Assembly: GCA_026706025.1 (NCBI GenBank)
Contig: JAPOZO010000076.1
Span: forward strand, 29,602 to 93,601
Direction of reading: 5' to 3'
From: Candidatus Poribacteria bacterium
Lineage (GTDB): Bacteria; Poribacteria; WGA-4E; WGA-3G
DNA length: 64,000 nt
The notes beneath the pieces were generated by a model. That model was not told the origin of the DNA. It saw only the letters and a list, made by a program, of their open reading frames with translations, and searched no databases. A program made the position numbers and the translations under genes. Shown here piece by piece: positions 40,849-51,076 of the stretch (positions are counted from its first letter, which is position 1; every line of letters starts with the position of its first letter).

Positions 40849-40900
40849 CTTTATATCCGCCCAACTGTAAGTGTCAATTTTAGAAAAAAGATGCCTTATT

Positions 40901-41142
40901 GTAGGTTGGGGTGAACGGATCCTTTCCAGACACTTGTCAGTAAAAGGAAACCCTTACTTGTCTCACATGACTATAGTAAAGATATCGAGTGAAACCCAAC
41001 ACATTTCCTGTGACAGTACTGCCGATGTGACCGTATGACGTTGGGTTTCGCTCCGTTCTTGGATGTATATGATGGTATATTGAATTTAACGCCTATTTTG
41101 CCTATAGCATTAACTTTTCAATATCGCTCAACCCAACCTACG
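40901..41142. repeat. Inverted fragments of a TTGGGTTTCG-type repeat
   Basis: Four pieces alternate in orientation: TGTAGGTTGGGG (40901), GTGAAACCCAACA (40989), GTTGGGTTTCGCTCC (41040) and CGCTCAACCCAACCTACG (41125). They appear to be two or more nested insertions of a common palindromic repeat. Confidence 0.55.
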
Positions 41143-41423
41143 AAAACCCGACAGAAACCTAAATTGGTATCTATGATTCTTTATCTCTGTTCAACGCGTC
41201 ACATCTTTACAAAAGCCGCGAAATCTGTGAAATCCGCGGTAATCCGCGATTCAGATAAATAATACCCTGAATGCTTCTGTCCCAAATTTCACTTGACTTT
41301 GCTTCTAAAGTATGGCATCATACCTTGTATAAGGTTCACGCGATTCCCAAAATCGCCACTCTTTAGCATTTTGCATTTGCATCCTCGCTGCGGAATCAGC
41401 GATCAATAGGGAGGCGCATTACC

Positions 41424-42893
41424 ATGACAGGATTTGAGGAATACAGCACTGACGGATTTTATGACGAGATGTTTGCCCCAGATGGGAGTGCGCGTCCGGC
41501 TGCCCAGATGTTGATAGAGCGGATTGAGAGTTTTCCTGAAGGCGAACTCACGCGTCGCCAAATTGCCGCTGAATACGCGTTGCTCCGAATGGGCATCACG
41601 TTCAACGTCTACGCGGACGAGCAAGGTGTCGAAAAGATATTTCCGTTCGATCTCATCCCACGAATTATTGATGCCAGTGAATGGGAATGGATAGAACGTG
41701 GACTCAAACAGCGCATCCACGCACTGAACCTGTTTATTGACGACGTTTACCACGACCAAAAAATTCTCAAAGACGGTATCGTCCCAGCAGATGTCGTGCT
41801 TTCATCGGAAAGATACCTACAACCCTGCATCGGTTTAGACCCACCGCGCGGGGTCTGGTGCCATATCACTGGCACAGACTTAGTCCGCGATAGCGATGGA
41901 CAAGTTTATGTATTGGAAGATAATCTCGGTTGTCCATCTGGCGTCTCTTATGTCGTGGAAAATCGGCAGTTAATGAAGCGGACCTTTCCGCAACTTTTTG
42001 GGATGTCGCAAATTCAACCGGTCGAAGATTATCCGAGCCAATTGCTAAATATGCTCCGGTACCTCGTAACCGACAAAATCTTATCTCCTGAAGTTGCGGT
42101 ACTAACACCGGGCGTTTATAACTCCGCATACTTTGAGCACTCCTTCCTCGCGCAACAGATGGGCGTTGAATTGGTTGAGGGACGCGATCTCGTCGTAATG
42201 GACGGGTTTGTGCACGCGCGAACCACGAAAGGTTTTGAGCGTGTTGATGTCATCTACCGCCGCATTAACGACGATTTCCTTGACCCGAAGGCGTTCAAAC
42301 CCGAATCAATGCTCGGTGTTCCCGGATTGATGGATGTTTACAAAGCCGGACGTGTCGCTTTGGTTAATGCCCCTGGCACCTGTGTCGCCGATGACAAAGT
42401 CGTCTGTGCTTTCGTCCCTGAGATCATCAAGTATTATCTCGGCGAAGACATTATCGTCCCAAATGTTCCGACCTACATGTGTTGGAAAGATAGCGATCAG
42501 AAATATGTTCTGGAACATCTTGACGAGCTCGTTGTGAAAGAAGCTAACCAGTCTGGTGGCTATGGAATGCTGATTGGTCCGCATGCCACCAAAGCAGAAC
42601 ACGAGGAGTTTGCCCGCCGAATTAAAGACAATCCGCGCAATTACATTGCCCAACCGACACTCGCACTTTCACGTGTGCCGGTGATGATTGACGACCATTT
42701 TGAGGGACGGCACGTTGACTTGCGCCCGTTTATTCTTTATGGTGAAGAGATTTACGTCCTCCCAGGTGGATTGACACGGGTCGCACTCAAAAAGGGTTCA
42801 CTTGTTGTCAACTCCTCACAAGGTGGCGGTAGCAAAGATACGTGGGTCTTATCGGGCCCGGGATCCCCGTCCGTTACAGGGAAAGGGGCGTAG
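41424..42893 (+). CDS. Circularly permuted ATP-grasp protein (DUF404/DUF407 type)
   Basis: A 489-residue protein. Typical segments are DGQVYVLEDNLGCPSGVSYV, ELVVKEANQSGGYGM, RPFILYGEEIYVLPGGLTRV and SQGGGSKDTWVL. ATP-grasp enzymes ligate a carboxylate to an amine with ATP. The circularly permuted family (PF14403) is linked by gene context to alpha-E and transglutaminase proteins in a predicted peptide-forming system. GGGAGG lies before the ATG. It is first of five genes on this strand; the alpha-E gene begins 9 bases later. Confidence 0.93.
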   Translation: MTGFEEYSTDGFYDEMFAPDGSARPAAQMLIERIESFPEGELTRRQIAAEYALLRMGITFNVYADEQGVEKIFPFDLIPRIIDASEWEWIERGLKQRIHALNLFIDDVYHDQKILKDGIVPADVVLSSERYLQPCIGLDPPRGVWCHITGTDLVRDSDGQVYVLEDNLGCPSGVSYVVENRQLMKRTFPQLFGMSQIQPVEDYPSQLLNMLRYLVTDKILSPEVAVLTPGVYNSAYFEHSFLAQQMGVELVEGRDLVVMDGFVHARTTKGFERVDVIYRRINDDFLDPKAFKPESMLGVPGLMDVYKAGRVALVNAPGTCVADDKVVCAFVPEIIKYYLGEDIIVPNVPTYMCWKDSDQKYVLEHLDELVVKEANQSGGYGMLIGPHATKAEHEEFARRIKDNPRNYIAQPTLALSRVPVMIDDHFEGRHVDLRPFILYGEEIYVLPGGLTRVALKKGSLVVNSSQGGGSKDTWVLSGPGSPSVTGKGA

Positions 42894-42902
42894 GAGGTTG
42901 TC

Positions 42903-43895
42903 ATGCTGAGTCGCGTTGCAGAATCAATTTATTGGATGAGTCGCTACATTGAACGTGCCGAGAATGTCGCCCGTTTCGTCGATGTCAATTTGCGTTTGAT
43001 CCTTGACGCACCCGTCGGTATGCAGGCACAGTGGGAACCTCTTGTTGCGACCACAGGCGATGATGAAGTGTTTGCCGAACGCTATGGCGAGGCATCACGT
43101 GAAGCCGTCATCCGATTTTTGGCGTTTGACGCTGAAAACCCGAATTCAATTGTCTCTTGCTTACGGGCTGGTCGAGAAAACGCCCGGTCCATACGCGAAA
43201 ATATCTCATCAGAGATGTGGGAGCAGCTAAACGATGCCTACTTATTGGTGGCAAACACTTCTGAACAGTGGGCGATGGCAGAACCCCATGAATTCTTCAC
43301 AGAGATCAAACTCGCATCACACCTCTTCATGGGACTCACAGATAATATCATGTCCCATAGCGAAGGATGGCACTTCTGTCAGTTGGGACGTTTGATTGAA
43401 CGCGCCGACAAGACCTCAAGGATCGTTGATGTCAAATACTTTATCCTACTCCCATCTATCTGGGATGTCAATACACCGTTTGATGATATTCAGTGGGGCG
43501 CGCTGCTTCATTCTGCCAGTGGGTTTGAAATGTATCGCCGCACCTACGGACTCATCTCCCCAGATGATGTCGTCGCTTTTTTGTTGTTAAGCCGTGAATT
43601 TCCGCGCTCTGTTCTCTATTGCCTCTCCAAAGCGGAGGAGTCATTGCACGCGATATCCGGCACGCCTTTAGAGACGTTCTCCAATACCGCAGAGCAGCGT
43701 TTAGGACAACTCCGTGCCGAATTCGCGTATGCCCAAGTCAAACAGATCCTCTCAACCGGTCTACACGAGTTTCTCGATGCATTCCAGACCAAACTTAACT
43801 TAGTCGGCGCGGATATTCACAAAACATTTTTCGCATTGCGCCCTGTCAATGGAGAACCTATTCAGGAACAGACTCAGGAACAGACGCAGTTGTAG
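42903..43895 (+). CDS. Alpha-E domain protein (DUF403)
   Basis: A 330-residue, mostly helical protein beginning MLSRVAESIYWMSRYIERAE, the DUF403 signature. Glu- and Arg-rich helices continue (IERADKTSRIVDVKYFILLP), ending in a short QEQTQEQTQ tail. Biochemical role unproven; it always accompanies the permuted ATP-grasp. AGGAGG lies before the ATG. Its partner is split from it here but fused in the gene at 47484. Confidence 0.92.
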   Translation: MLSRVAESIYWMSRYIERAENVARFVDVNLRLILDAPVGMQAQWEPLVATTGDDEVFAERYGEASREAVIRFLAFDAENPNSIVSCLRAGRENARSIRENISSEMWEQLNDAYLLVANTSEQWAMAEPHEFFTEIKLASHLFMGLTDNIMSHSEGWHFCQLGRLIERADKTSRIVDVKYFILLPSIWDVNTPFDDIQWGALLHSASGFEMYRRTYGLISPDDVVAFLLLSREFPRSVLYCLSKAEESLHAISGTPLETFSNTAEQRLGQLRAEFAYAQVKQILSTGLHEFLDAFQTKLNLVGADIHKTFFALRPVNGEPIQEQTQEQTQL

Positions 43896-43996
43896 GTTGC
43901 GCTATTGTATATCCGTTAAAAAGATCAGAAATTGTGTAATTTTACAAGAAACCGATTTGGACAGGGGGGCCCACCCGTTACTGGGAAAGGGGACAA

Positions 43997-44024
43997 ATCG
44001 GAGCAGAAACCCAATACTTAAAAA
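43997..44024 (+). repeat. 28-bp repeat copy (ATCGGAGCAGAAACCCAATA type)
   Basis: The same sequence as the pair at 51070-51097 (inverted) and 51637-51664, differing at one or two bases. It ends two bases before the ATG of the transglutaminase/DUF2126 gene. It occupies the region where the ribosome site would lie, and no Shine-Dalgarno motif is seen there. Confidence 0.75.
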
Positions 44025-44025
44025 A

Positions 44026-47000
44026 ATGGCAATTCGTGTAGCAATCAATCATAAATCCATTTACCAATATGACCGGTTCGTCAACTTGTCGCCACACGTT
44101 TTTCGATTGAGACCCGCCGTCCACTGTCGAACACCGATTGAAGCGTATTCGTTTAAAATTGAGCCCGAAAACCACTTTATCAATTGGCAGCAAGATCCAT
44201 TCGGCAACTATCAAGCGCGTGTCATTTTCCAAGAACCCACACGCGCCCTATCTATTGCAGTAGATCTTGTCGCAGATATGACTGTTATCAACCCGTTCGA
44301 TTTTTTCCTTGAGGCGAGTGCTGAACACTATCCATTTTCTTACGAAGCGCAGCTGAAAAAAGAATTAACGCCCTTCCTTGAAGTGAAAGAGAATGGTCCG
44401 TTGCTGACAGCATGGTTAGCAGACATTCCCCGGACGCAGAAGAAACTCATCGACTTCCTTGTTGATGTCAACAGATCCTTATGGGAAAATATAAAATACA
44501 CGATTCGGATGGAACCAGGCGTGCAGTCCTGTGAAGAGACTTTAGAAAAGCGGATCGGTTCATGCCGGGACACAGGATGGTTGCTCGTTCAGATTTTCCG
44601 ACACCTCGGCTTAGCTGCCCGATTCGTCTCTGGTTACCTCGTACAACTCGTCGCCGATCAGAAGCCTGTAGACGGACCCGCTGGTCCTGCACAGGACTTC
44701 ACCGACTTGCACGCGTGGTGCGAAGTCTACGCACCCGGCGCAGGGTGGATAGGTTTGGACCCAACATCCAGCTTATTTGCGGGTGAGGGACATATTCCTT
44801 TGGCATGCGTACCCGACCCTGTGAGTGCAGCACCCGTCAGCGGTTACACCGATCTGTGCGAAACAGAATTTACCTATAGTAACACCGTCCAGCGTATCCA
44901 TGAAGACCCGCGCGTGACGAAACCTTATACGGAAACACAGTGGGCAGATATTAACGCCCTCGGGCAGCAGGTTGACCAAGACATAATTCAAAATGACATT
45001 CGGTTGACAATGGGTGGCGAACCGACTTTCGTATCAATCGACGATACAGACAGTCCGGAATGGGACACAGAAGCGGACAGTCCGAAAAAAAGGGAGTTAG
45101 CGACAGGACTTCTGCAGCGTTTGCGGAACAGTTTCGGGCCCGGCGGTGCCCTCTATTACGGACAAGGAAAATGGTATCCGGGTGAACCGTTACCGCGTTG
45201 GAAGTTCGGCTGCTTTTGGCGTAAAGATGGCGTGCCCGTCTGGCAGAACGATAAACTCTTCGCTGAACCTCACAAAGATTACGGCTTCGGCGTTGAAGAG
45301 GCTAAACAGTTTATGGATCGCCTCACTGAAGGGTTGAACATCACGACACATCAGGTAGTACCGGCTTACGAAGACGCGCTTTATTTTCTTTGGACGGAAG
45401 ATAGACTACCTGTCAACATTGATCCGCTCGACTTTGACTTCAAGGAAGCGTCCGAACGCCAGCGACTCGCGCAGCTGCTACAAACAGAGATTCTTGGAGC
45501 ACCTATCGGCTACGCGCTACCGCTACGCTGGAGCCTCGTAGACGATGTATGGGAGAGTTGTACGTGGAATTTCCGAGATGGACGTATGCTTTTAATCCCC
45601 GGCGATTCACCGATAGGATTTCGTCTGCCGTTGGAGTCTATGCAATGGGTGCCACCTGAAGAGCACGAAACAGGTTACGAACGTGACCCGCTTGAGCCGC
45701 GCGAGGAAAATTTAGACGCAGCAGTACAAACAAACTCGCAAAACGCGTCTACACCAAAACATAGAGATGACACACCAGCTACAGAAAATGCAGAAGAACA
45801 AATGGTTTTTCAGACGGCACTCTGTGTTGAACCGCGTGAGGGCAGATTGTACATCTTTATACCACCCTTAACGCATCTTGAGCACTACCTTTCGCTCCTT
45901 AAAGCAGTTGAAGCAACCGCGCAGGCTTTAGAAATGCCAGTGATCCTTGAGGGTTATGAAGTTCCGCACGATTGGCGCGTCCAATCGTTGAACGTGACTC
46001 CCGATCCCGGTGTGATTGAGGTAAACATCCATCCAGCAGCAAACTGGGATGAGTTGGTACATAATACCACGACGCTCTACGCGCAAGCACGGTTAGCTGG
46101 GTTGAGTGCCGAGAAATTTATGTTGGACGGTAGACACACAGGGACGGGAGGTGGCAATCACGTTATTATCGGTGGTCGGACGCCTGCTGATAGTCCGCTG
46201 TTACGGCAGCCCCACCTCCTACGCAGTCTCATTACCTATTGGCAGCACCACCCCGGCTTATCGTATCTTTTTTCTGGTGCCTTTATCGGTCCGACGAGTC
46301 AGGCACCGCGTGTAGACGAAGGACGCGATGAACAACTCTATGAACTGGAGGTCGCTTTCGGGCAGATCCCTGATAGCGATACAGAAGATGTGGAACCTTG
46401 GTTGATTGATCGGCTCCTACGGCACTTGCTGGTAGATCTCACAGGCAATACGCATCGCGCGGAGTTTTGCATCGACAAACTCTACTCTCCCGACTCAGCA
46501 AGCGGGAGGCTCGGACTACTGGAGATGCGAGCCTTCGAGATGCCCCCACATGCGCAGATGAGCATTGTCCAGATGCTCCTAATCCGTGCCTTAGTCGCCA
46601 AATTTTGGAATACGCCTTACAAAGGGAGACTCGTCCGCTGGGGAACAGAATTACATGATCGGTTCATGCTGCATCACTATGTTCGGGCTGATATACAGGA
46701 AGTTGTTACTGAACTTCAAGAAGCTGGTTACCCGTTTGAGATGGCATGGCTTGAACCTTTTTTTGAATTCCGTTTCCCCAAATTAGGGACTGTTAACATA
46801 CAAAATATTGAACTCGAATTGCGGATGGCAATTGAACCGTGGCACGTGTTAGGTGAGGAGATAACGCGCGCGGGTACCTCACGTTTTGTTGATTCTTCTG
46901 TTGAACGACTACAAGTGAAGGTGAGTGGATTGACAGACGCTCGATACGTCGTTACATGCAACGGACGGCAATTGATTCTCCACAATACAGGGACACAGGG

Positions 47001-47379
47001 AGAATATGTCGGTGGGGTGCGTTATCGCGCCTGGCAACCCCCATCCGCATTGCATCCGACTATCGGTGTACACTCTCCACTCGTATTTGACATCATTGAC
47101 ACATGGAATGGACGGGCAATTGGCGGTTGCACCTATCACGTCTCTCATCCGGGGGGGAGACATTACGATACGTTTCCGGTTAATGCTTACGAAGCAGAGG
47201 CACGCCGTACAAGTCGGTTCGGGGCTGATGGGTATACACCGGGGGTCATTCAATCCCAACCTGCGGCACCTACGACAGGGCATTTTCTCGCTGAAGGCAC
47301 ATCACCCGGTCCTATAGATGTTCCACCAGAAGAGACAAATACCGAGTATCCATATACTTTGGATCTCCGCCGAATTTAA
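44026..47379 (+). CDS. Transglutaminase-like protease fused to DUF2126
   Basis: An 1117-residue protein. The start at 44026 (MAIRVAINHKSIYQYDRFVN) is the normal N-terminus of the family; an upstream open frame to 43849 reads through the repeat and is rejected. An N-terminal transglutaminase-like domain (about 1-310) has catalytic C180 (RIGSCRDTGW), H229 (DLHAWCEVY) and D245 (GLDPTS). The rest (about 320-1100) is DUF2126, with MGGEPTFVSIDD and LDGRHTGTGGGNHVIIGGRT. It lies between the two ATP-grasp/alpha-E units. It may cleave or transfer amide bonds made by the ATP-grasp enzymes. Confidence 0.93.
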   Translation: MAIRVAINHKSIYQYDRFVNLSPHVFRLRPAVHCRTPIEAYSFKIEPENHFINWQQDPFGNYQARVIFQEPTRALSIAVDLVADMTVINPFDFFLEASAEHYPFSYEAQLKKELTPFLEVKENGPLLTAWLADIPRTQKKLIDFLVDVNRSLWENIKYTIRMEPGVQSCEETLEKRIGSCRDTGWLLVQIFRHLGLAARFVSGYLVQLVADQKPVDGPAGPAQDFTDLHAWCEVYAPGAGWIGLDPTSSLFAGEGHIPLACVPDPVSAAPVSGYTDLCETEFTYSNTVQRIHEDPRVTKPYTETQWADINALGQQVDQDIIQNDIRLTMGGEPTFVSIDDTDSPEWDTEADSPKKRELATGLLQRLRNSFGPGGALYYGQGKWYPGEPLPRWKFGCFWRKDGVPVWQNDKLFAEPHKDYGFGVEEAKQFMDRLTEGLNITTHQVVPAYEDALYFLWTEDRLPVNIDPLDFDFKEASERQRLAQLLQTEILGAPIGYALPLRWSLVDDVWESCTWNFRDGRMLLIPGDSPIGFRLPLESMQWVPPEEHETGYERDPLEPREENLDAAVQTNSQNASTPKHRDDTPATENAEEQMVFQTALCVEPREGRLYIFIPPLTHLEHYLSLLKAVEATAQALEMPVILEGYEVPHDWRVQSLNVTPDPGVIEVNIHPAANWDELVHNTTTLYAQARLAGLSAEKFMLDGRHTGTGGGNHVIIGGRTPADSPLLRQPHLLRSLITYWQHHPGLSYLFSGAFIGPTSQAPRVDEGRDEQLYELEVAFGQIPDSDTEDVEPWLIDRLLRHLLVDLTGNTHRAEFCIDKLYSPDSASGRLGLLEMRAFEMPPHAQMSIVQMLLIRALVAKFWNTPYKGRLVRWGTELHDRFMLHHYVRADIQEVVTELQEAGYPFEMAWLEPFFEFRFPKLGTVNIQNIELELRMAIEPWHVLGEEITRAGTSRFVDSSVERLQVKVSGLTDARYVVTCNGRQLILHNTGTQGEYVGGVRYRAWQPPSALHPTIGVHSPLVFDIIDTWNGRAIGGCTYHVSHPGGRHYDTFPVNAYEAEARRTSRFGADGYTPGVIQSQPAAPTTGHFLAEGTSPGPIDVPPEETNTEYPYTLDLRRI

Positions 47380-47483
47380 GCAATCAGCAATCAGTAAGAT
47401 AGGTTAGATGTACCAATACATCTTTGCTGATGGCTGGCTTACTGGCAACTGAAAACTGGTAACCAATTAGGTATAGATAAGAG

Positions 47484-50201
47484 ATGCAACGAGCAGATCT
47501 AAAAAATTGGAAGACAATTGGTGATAGTTATCACGCCGCTAAATCTGCTGATTTGTCTCACGACGAACAGATTGATGAAATGCTAAGTTGGGATAGGCAA
47601 ATCAATCCGCATTGGCACGGCTTCATGCAAGCCTTGGACACACTTGGGCTTGCAGAGATGGAATCTCGTCACAAGGAGGTCCAGCGTTTGCTGCGTGAGA
47701 ACGGTGTCACCTATGTCGTACATGGAGAACAGCAGGGACATCGACCCTGGGAATTGGACCCCATCCCGCTGATTATCTCAAACACAGATTGGGACACTAT
47801 CTCCGCTGGGCTTACGCAGCGTGCAGAACTGCTGAACCTAATTTTGACGGATCTCTATGGAGAACGGCGTTTAATCAAAGAGCGGTTGATACCACCAGAA
47901 GCGGTTTATGCGCACGCAGGATTTTTGCGAGCCTGTGTTGGACTTATCCCGTCTGGATTCCCGTTCCTCTTGAACTATGCCGCCGATTTAGCGCGAGGAT
48001 CGGACGGCAGAATGTGGGTGCTCGGTGACCGGACACAGGCACCATCGGGTGCGGGTTATGCGCTCGAAAATCGGACCGCTCTTGCGCGCGCACTGCCCAA
48101 CCTCTTTGGCGAAATCGGTGTTCATCGACTCTCCTTTTTCTTTCGCGCCTTACAGAACAGGGTTTTAGACCTACAATATCAACTTGGACAACTTGAAAGT
48201 GCCACACGTATTGTCCCACATCAAAAAGACAACCCACATGTCGTTGTGCTAACGCCTGGTCCGCTTAATGAAACCTACTTCGAGCACGCCTATATCGCAA
48301 ATTACCTCGGTTACACCTTGGTACAAGGCGACGATCTGACAGTATGGGACGGGCGTGTCTGGTTAAAATCGCTTGGAGGCTTACGTCCGGTTGATATTAT
48401 TCTGCGTCGAGTCGATGACATTTTCTGTGATCCGTTGGAACTCCGACAAGACTCTCGACTTGGGGTCGCAGGCTTGCTGGAAGTGATTCGACAAGGAAAC
48501 GTAACGGTAGTAAACCCGCCGGGCAGCGGTGTTATGGAAAACCCAAGTCTGATGCCGTTCCTACCGAATATTGCAAAACATTTAATAGGCGAAGACCTTC
48601 GTCTTCCCTCTGTCGCAACGTGGTGGTGCGGGGAACCCAAACAGCGAGACTATGTGCTGGCGAATCTTAAGCAGTTAGTTATCAAACCCATTTATCGTCA
48701 ACCCGGTGGGCGACCCTTATTTGGCAGTGAACTCAGTCGTGCTGAACTCGACACACTCCGCGCGCAGATCAATGCTGAGCCACACCTCTATGTCGGGCAG
48801 GAATATATTCACTTCTCCACAACACCTTCACTCATTGATGGGAAACTAAAACCTCGCCGCGCGATTCTGAGAACTTTCCTATTTGCAGAAAAAAACGGGT
48901 ATACCGTGATGCCAGGCGGACTGACCCGTTGTGAAGGTGCGAAAGGCGAATTGACAGTCTCAATCCAAGGTGGTGGCGTTAGTAAGGACACGTGGATCCT
49001 CGCGCCTGAACCGGAACCGCATATCAGTTTATGGCAACAACGAACCGGACGCATACAAACTGCTGGTGCCTCAGAAGGTTTGTCAAGCCGGGCAGCTGAA
49101 AACCTATTTTGGGTCGGACGTTATGCGGAACGCGCAGAGGGACAAGCAAGACTGCTCCGAATTATGCTGGATAAAGCCAAGATGGGCAAGATGGGCTTAG
49201 AGACATCACGCTTAGGACAAATGTCCCCTTCTACGCTCTTCACTGAGACCCTTGGCGAAGAAGCGAGGGAAGTATCTGAACTCACTTATCTCCGCAGTAT
49301 GCTCCGCTCTCTGACTGGCTTGACCTCGTCACACCCGGGTTTTGCGAATAAAGGGGAACAATCGTTAGAAAACGAACTGCTCTCAATCATGCTCGACACA
49401 GAAAACAACGGTAGTTTAGTGTCAACGCTTCAAGCACTCGTTAGTGCTGCGTACGCAGTCCGTGACCGCTGGTCCACGGACACTTGGCGTGTGATGAACA
49501 ATATTGAAAATCTATGCGCTACGCTCGAAAAAAGCATCCCTGAAGATGGAGATACAGGCAAACAGATACTGACAGATCTCGTGTTGCAAGAGGCGGAATT
49601 GGCTTCACTCGATCAACTCATGATTTTTCTCTCCGCATTGAGCGGGCTTAATGCCGAAAGTATGACGCAGACGGTTGGCTGGATTAGCTTAGATATGGGA
49701 CGACGTATCGAACGCGCCCTCCTTCTCATCGTGCTGTGTCGTTCAAGCCTTGTCGCTGTGCAAGACGAGTGGATCGAAGATCTGCTGCTTGAATCTGTCC
49801 TCGCCGCTGCTGAAAGTCTCATCACCTATCGTAGCCGCTACCGTGCAGCCCTGCACTTTCCGACAGTACTTGAGTTGCTACTGCTTGATGAAGATAATCC
49901 GCGTTCTCTCCTCTATCAACTCAAACGACTTCAGGAGCAGATTCGCGTGCTTCCGAGAGAAAAACTTGGGTATCGGCTCAGTGAAGAGGAGCAACTTATT
50001 TTGGAGGCATTAACGCAGCTCCAACTTTCCAATACCCTTGATCTCGCCGAGCGTTCGGAGCACACAACACAACGGAATGGATTAGAAAAACTCCTGGTCC
50101 GTCTCGCACAAATACTCGTTGATACTTCTGATGTCCTGACGCATACCTATTTCAGCCATATTCAAAGACCTCAACAGTTAACGACAACTGATAACCTATG
50201 A
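47484..50201 (+). CDS. Fused permuted ATP-grasp / alpha-E protein
   Basis: A 905-residue protein that joins in one chain what is split at 41424 and 42903. Residues about 60-510 are ATP-grasp (VLGDRTQAPSGAGYALENRT, VMPGGLTRCEGAKGELTVSI, SKDTWIL). Residues about 530-880 are alpha-E (LSSRAAENLFWVGRYAERAE). At the place of EANQSGGYGM in the split protein it has KPIYRQPGGRPLFG, so the substrate loops differ. Its stop overlaps the next gene's ATG by four bases, indicating coupled translation. The ribosome site is weak. Confidence 0.93.
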   Translation: MQRADLKNWKTIGDSYHAAKSADLSHDEQIDEMLSWDRQINPHWHGFMQALDTLGLAEMESRHKEVQRLLRENGVTYVVHGEQQGHRPWELDPIPLIISNTDWDTISAGLTQRAELLNLILTDLYGERRLIKERLIPPEAVYAHAGFLRACVGLIPSGFPFLLNYAADLARGSDGRMWVLGDRTQAPSGAGYALENRTALARALPNLFGEIGVHRLSFFFRALQNRVLDLQYQLGQLESATRIVPHQKDNPHVVVLTPGPLNETYFEHAYIANYLGYTLVQGDDLTVWDGRVWLKSLGGLRPVDIILRRVDDIFCDPLELRQDSRLGVAGLLEVIRQGNVTVVNPPGSGVMENPSLMPFLPNIAKHLIGEDLRLPSVATWWCGEPKQRDYVLANLKQLVIKPIYRQPGGRPLFGSELSRAELDTLRAQINAEPHLYVGQEYIHFSTTPSLIDGKLKPRRAILRTFLFAEKNGYTVMPGGLTRCEGAKGELTVSIQGGGVSKDTWILAPEPEPHISLWQQRTGRIQTAGASEGLSSRAAENLFWVGRYAERAEGQARLLRIMLDKAKMGKMGLETSRLGQMSPSTLFTETLGEEAREVSELTYLRSMLRSLTGLTSSHPGFANKGEQSLENELLSIMLDTENNGSLVSTLQALVSAAYAVRDRWSTDTWRVMNNIENLCATLEKSIPEDGDTGKQILTDLVLQEAELASLDQLMIFLSALSGLNAESMTQTVGWISLDMGRRIERALLLIVLCRSSLVAVQDEWIEDLLLESVLAAAESLITYRSRYRAALHFPTVLELLLLDEDNPRSLLYQLKRLQEQIRVLPREKLGYRLSEEEQLILEALTQLQLSNTLDLAERSEHTTQRNGLEKLLVRLAQILVDTSDVLTHTYFSHIQRPQQLTTTDNL

Positions 50202-51076
50202 ACTATAAGATTATCCATAAGACCGAATACAGCTATACCCACCCTGTGAGTCTCTGTTATAACGAAGCGCGTTTGACTCCACGGAATTATGCGTATCAGC
50301 ATTGTAGTGACAGTCAATTCACTGTTGAACCTGAACCGAGGGAGTGTCGAGAACGTCAGGACTTTTTCGGAAACACCGTCTACTATTTCACAATCCAGCA
50401 GCCCCACAATCAACTCACCGTTACAGTCACAAGTCGTGTGGATGTCAGAAGTGGAGAGATGCAACTGAATTTCGCTGAGCATCTCGCTTGGGAGGATATT
50501 CGCCAGCAGCTCCAAACGGATCAGGATCCAGAAACTCTGGAGATACGGCAGTACATTCTTAATTCGCCAATGATTCCAGCGATGTCCGAACTCCGTGCTT
50601 ATGCCGAGCAATCGTTTACCAGCGGACGACCATTACTGGAAGCCGTTGAAGATTTAAGCACCCGCCTCTACACCGATTTCATCTATGACCCTGATTTCAC
50701 AACAATAGCGACCCCACTCGCAGATGTGCTAAAATACCGTCGCGGGGTCTGTCAAGACTTCGCGCATCTCGGCATTGGCTGCTTACGCGCCTTAGGATTC
50801 GCCGCCCGTTACGTCAGCGGCTATATTGAGACAGAGCCACTACCTGGCAAAAAACCGTTATCGGGAGCTGATGAATCCCACGCATGGTTTTCTGTCTATC
50901 TCCCACAGCTCGGTTGGGTGGATTTTGATCCAACGAACAACCAGATGCCCGCCGATCAACACATCACTGTCGCTTGGGGCAGGGACTATACGGATGTAAC
51001 CCCATTGAAAGGGGTCGTCTTCGGGAGCGGCACCCATGAATTATCTGTCTCGGTAGATTGCAAACGGGTTTTTTAA
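50198..51076 (+). CDS. Transglutaminase-like cysteine protease family protein
   Basis: A 292-residue protein with an N-terminal beta domain (MNYKIIHKTEYSYTHPVSLC) and a core with catalytic C185 (RRGVCQDFAHL), H228 (DESHAWFSVY) and D244 (VDFDPTNN). All three are intact. Smaller than the DUF2126 fusion at 44026, it is the usual partner of the fused ATP-grasp/alpha-E protein. The ATG overlaps the preceding stop (ATGA). Its own stop lies inside the left 28-bp inverted repeat. Confidence 0.94.
   Translation: MNYKIIHKTEYSYTHPVSLCYNEARLTPRNYAYQHCSDSQFTVEPEPRECRERQDFFGNTVYYFTIQQPHNQLTVTVTSRVDVRSGEMQLNFAEHLAWEDIRQQLQTDQDPETLEIRQYILNSPMIPAMSELRAYAEQSFTSGRPLLEAVEDLSTRLYTDFIYDPDFTTIATPLADVLKYRRGVCQDFAHLGIGCLRALGFAARYVSGYIETEPLPGKKPLSGADESHAWFSVYLPQLGWVDFDPTNNQMPADQHITVAWGRDYTDVTPLKGVVFGSGTHELSVSVDCKRVF

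Larger units (their letters stand above)
40782..41423. other. Gene-free interval with dispersed inverted repeats
   Basis: After the terminator at 40823 come repeat fragments with the TAGGTTGGG and GAAACCCAAC themes (40901-41142). No gene is seen up to the ATP-grasp start. Confidence 0.65.

Noticed and set aside
43849..44025. Upstream extension of the transglutaminase-DUF2126 frame
   Set aside because: It crosses a 28-bp dispersed repeat and overlaps the alpha-E gene end; family proteins begin at MAIRVA (44026).
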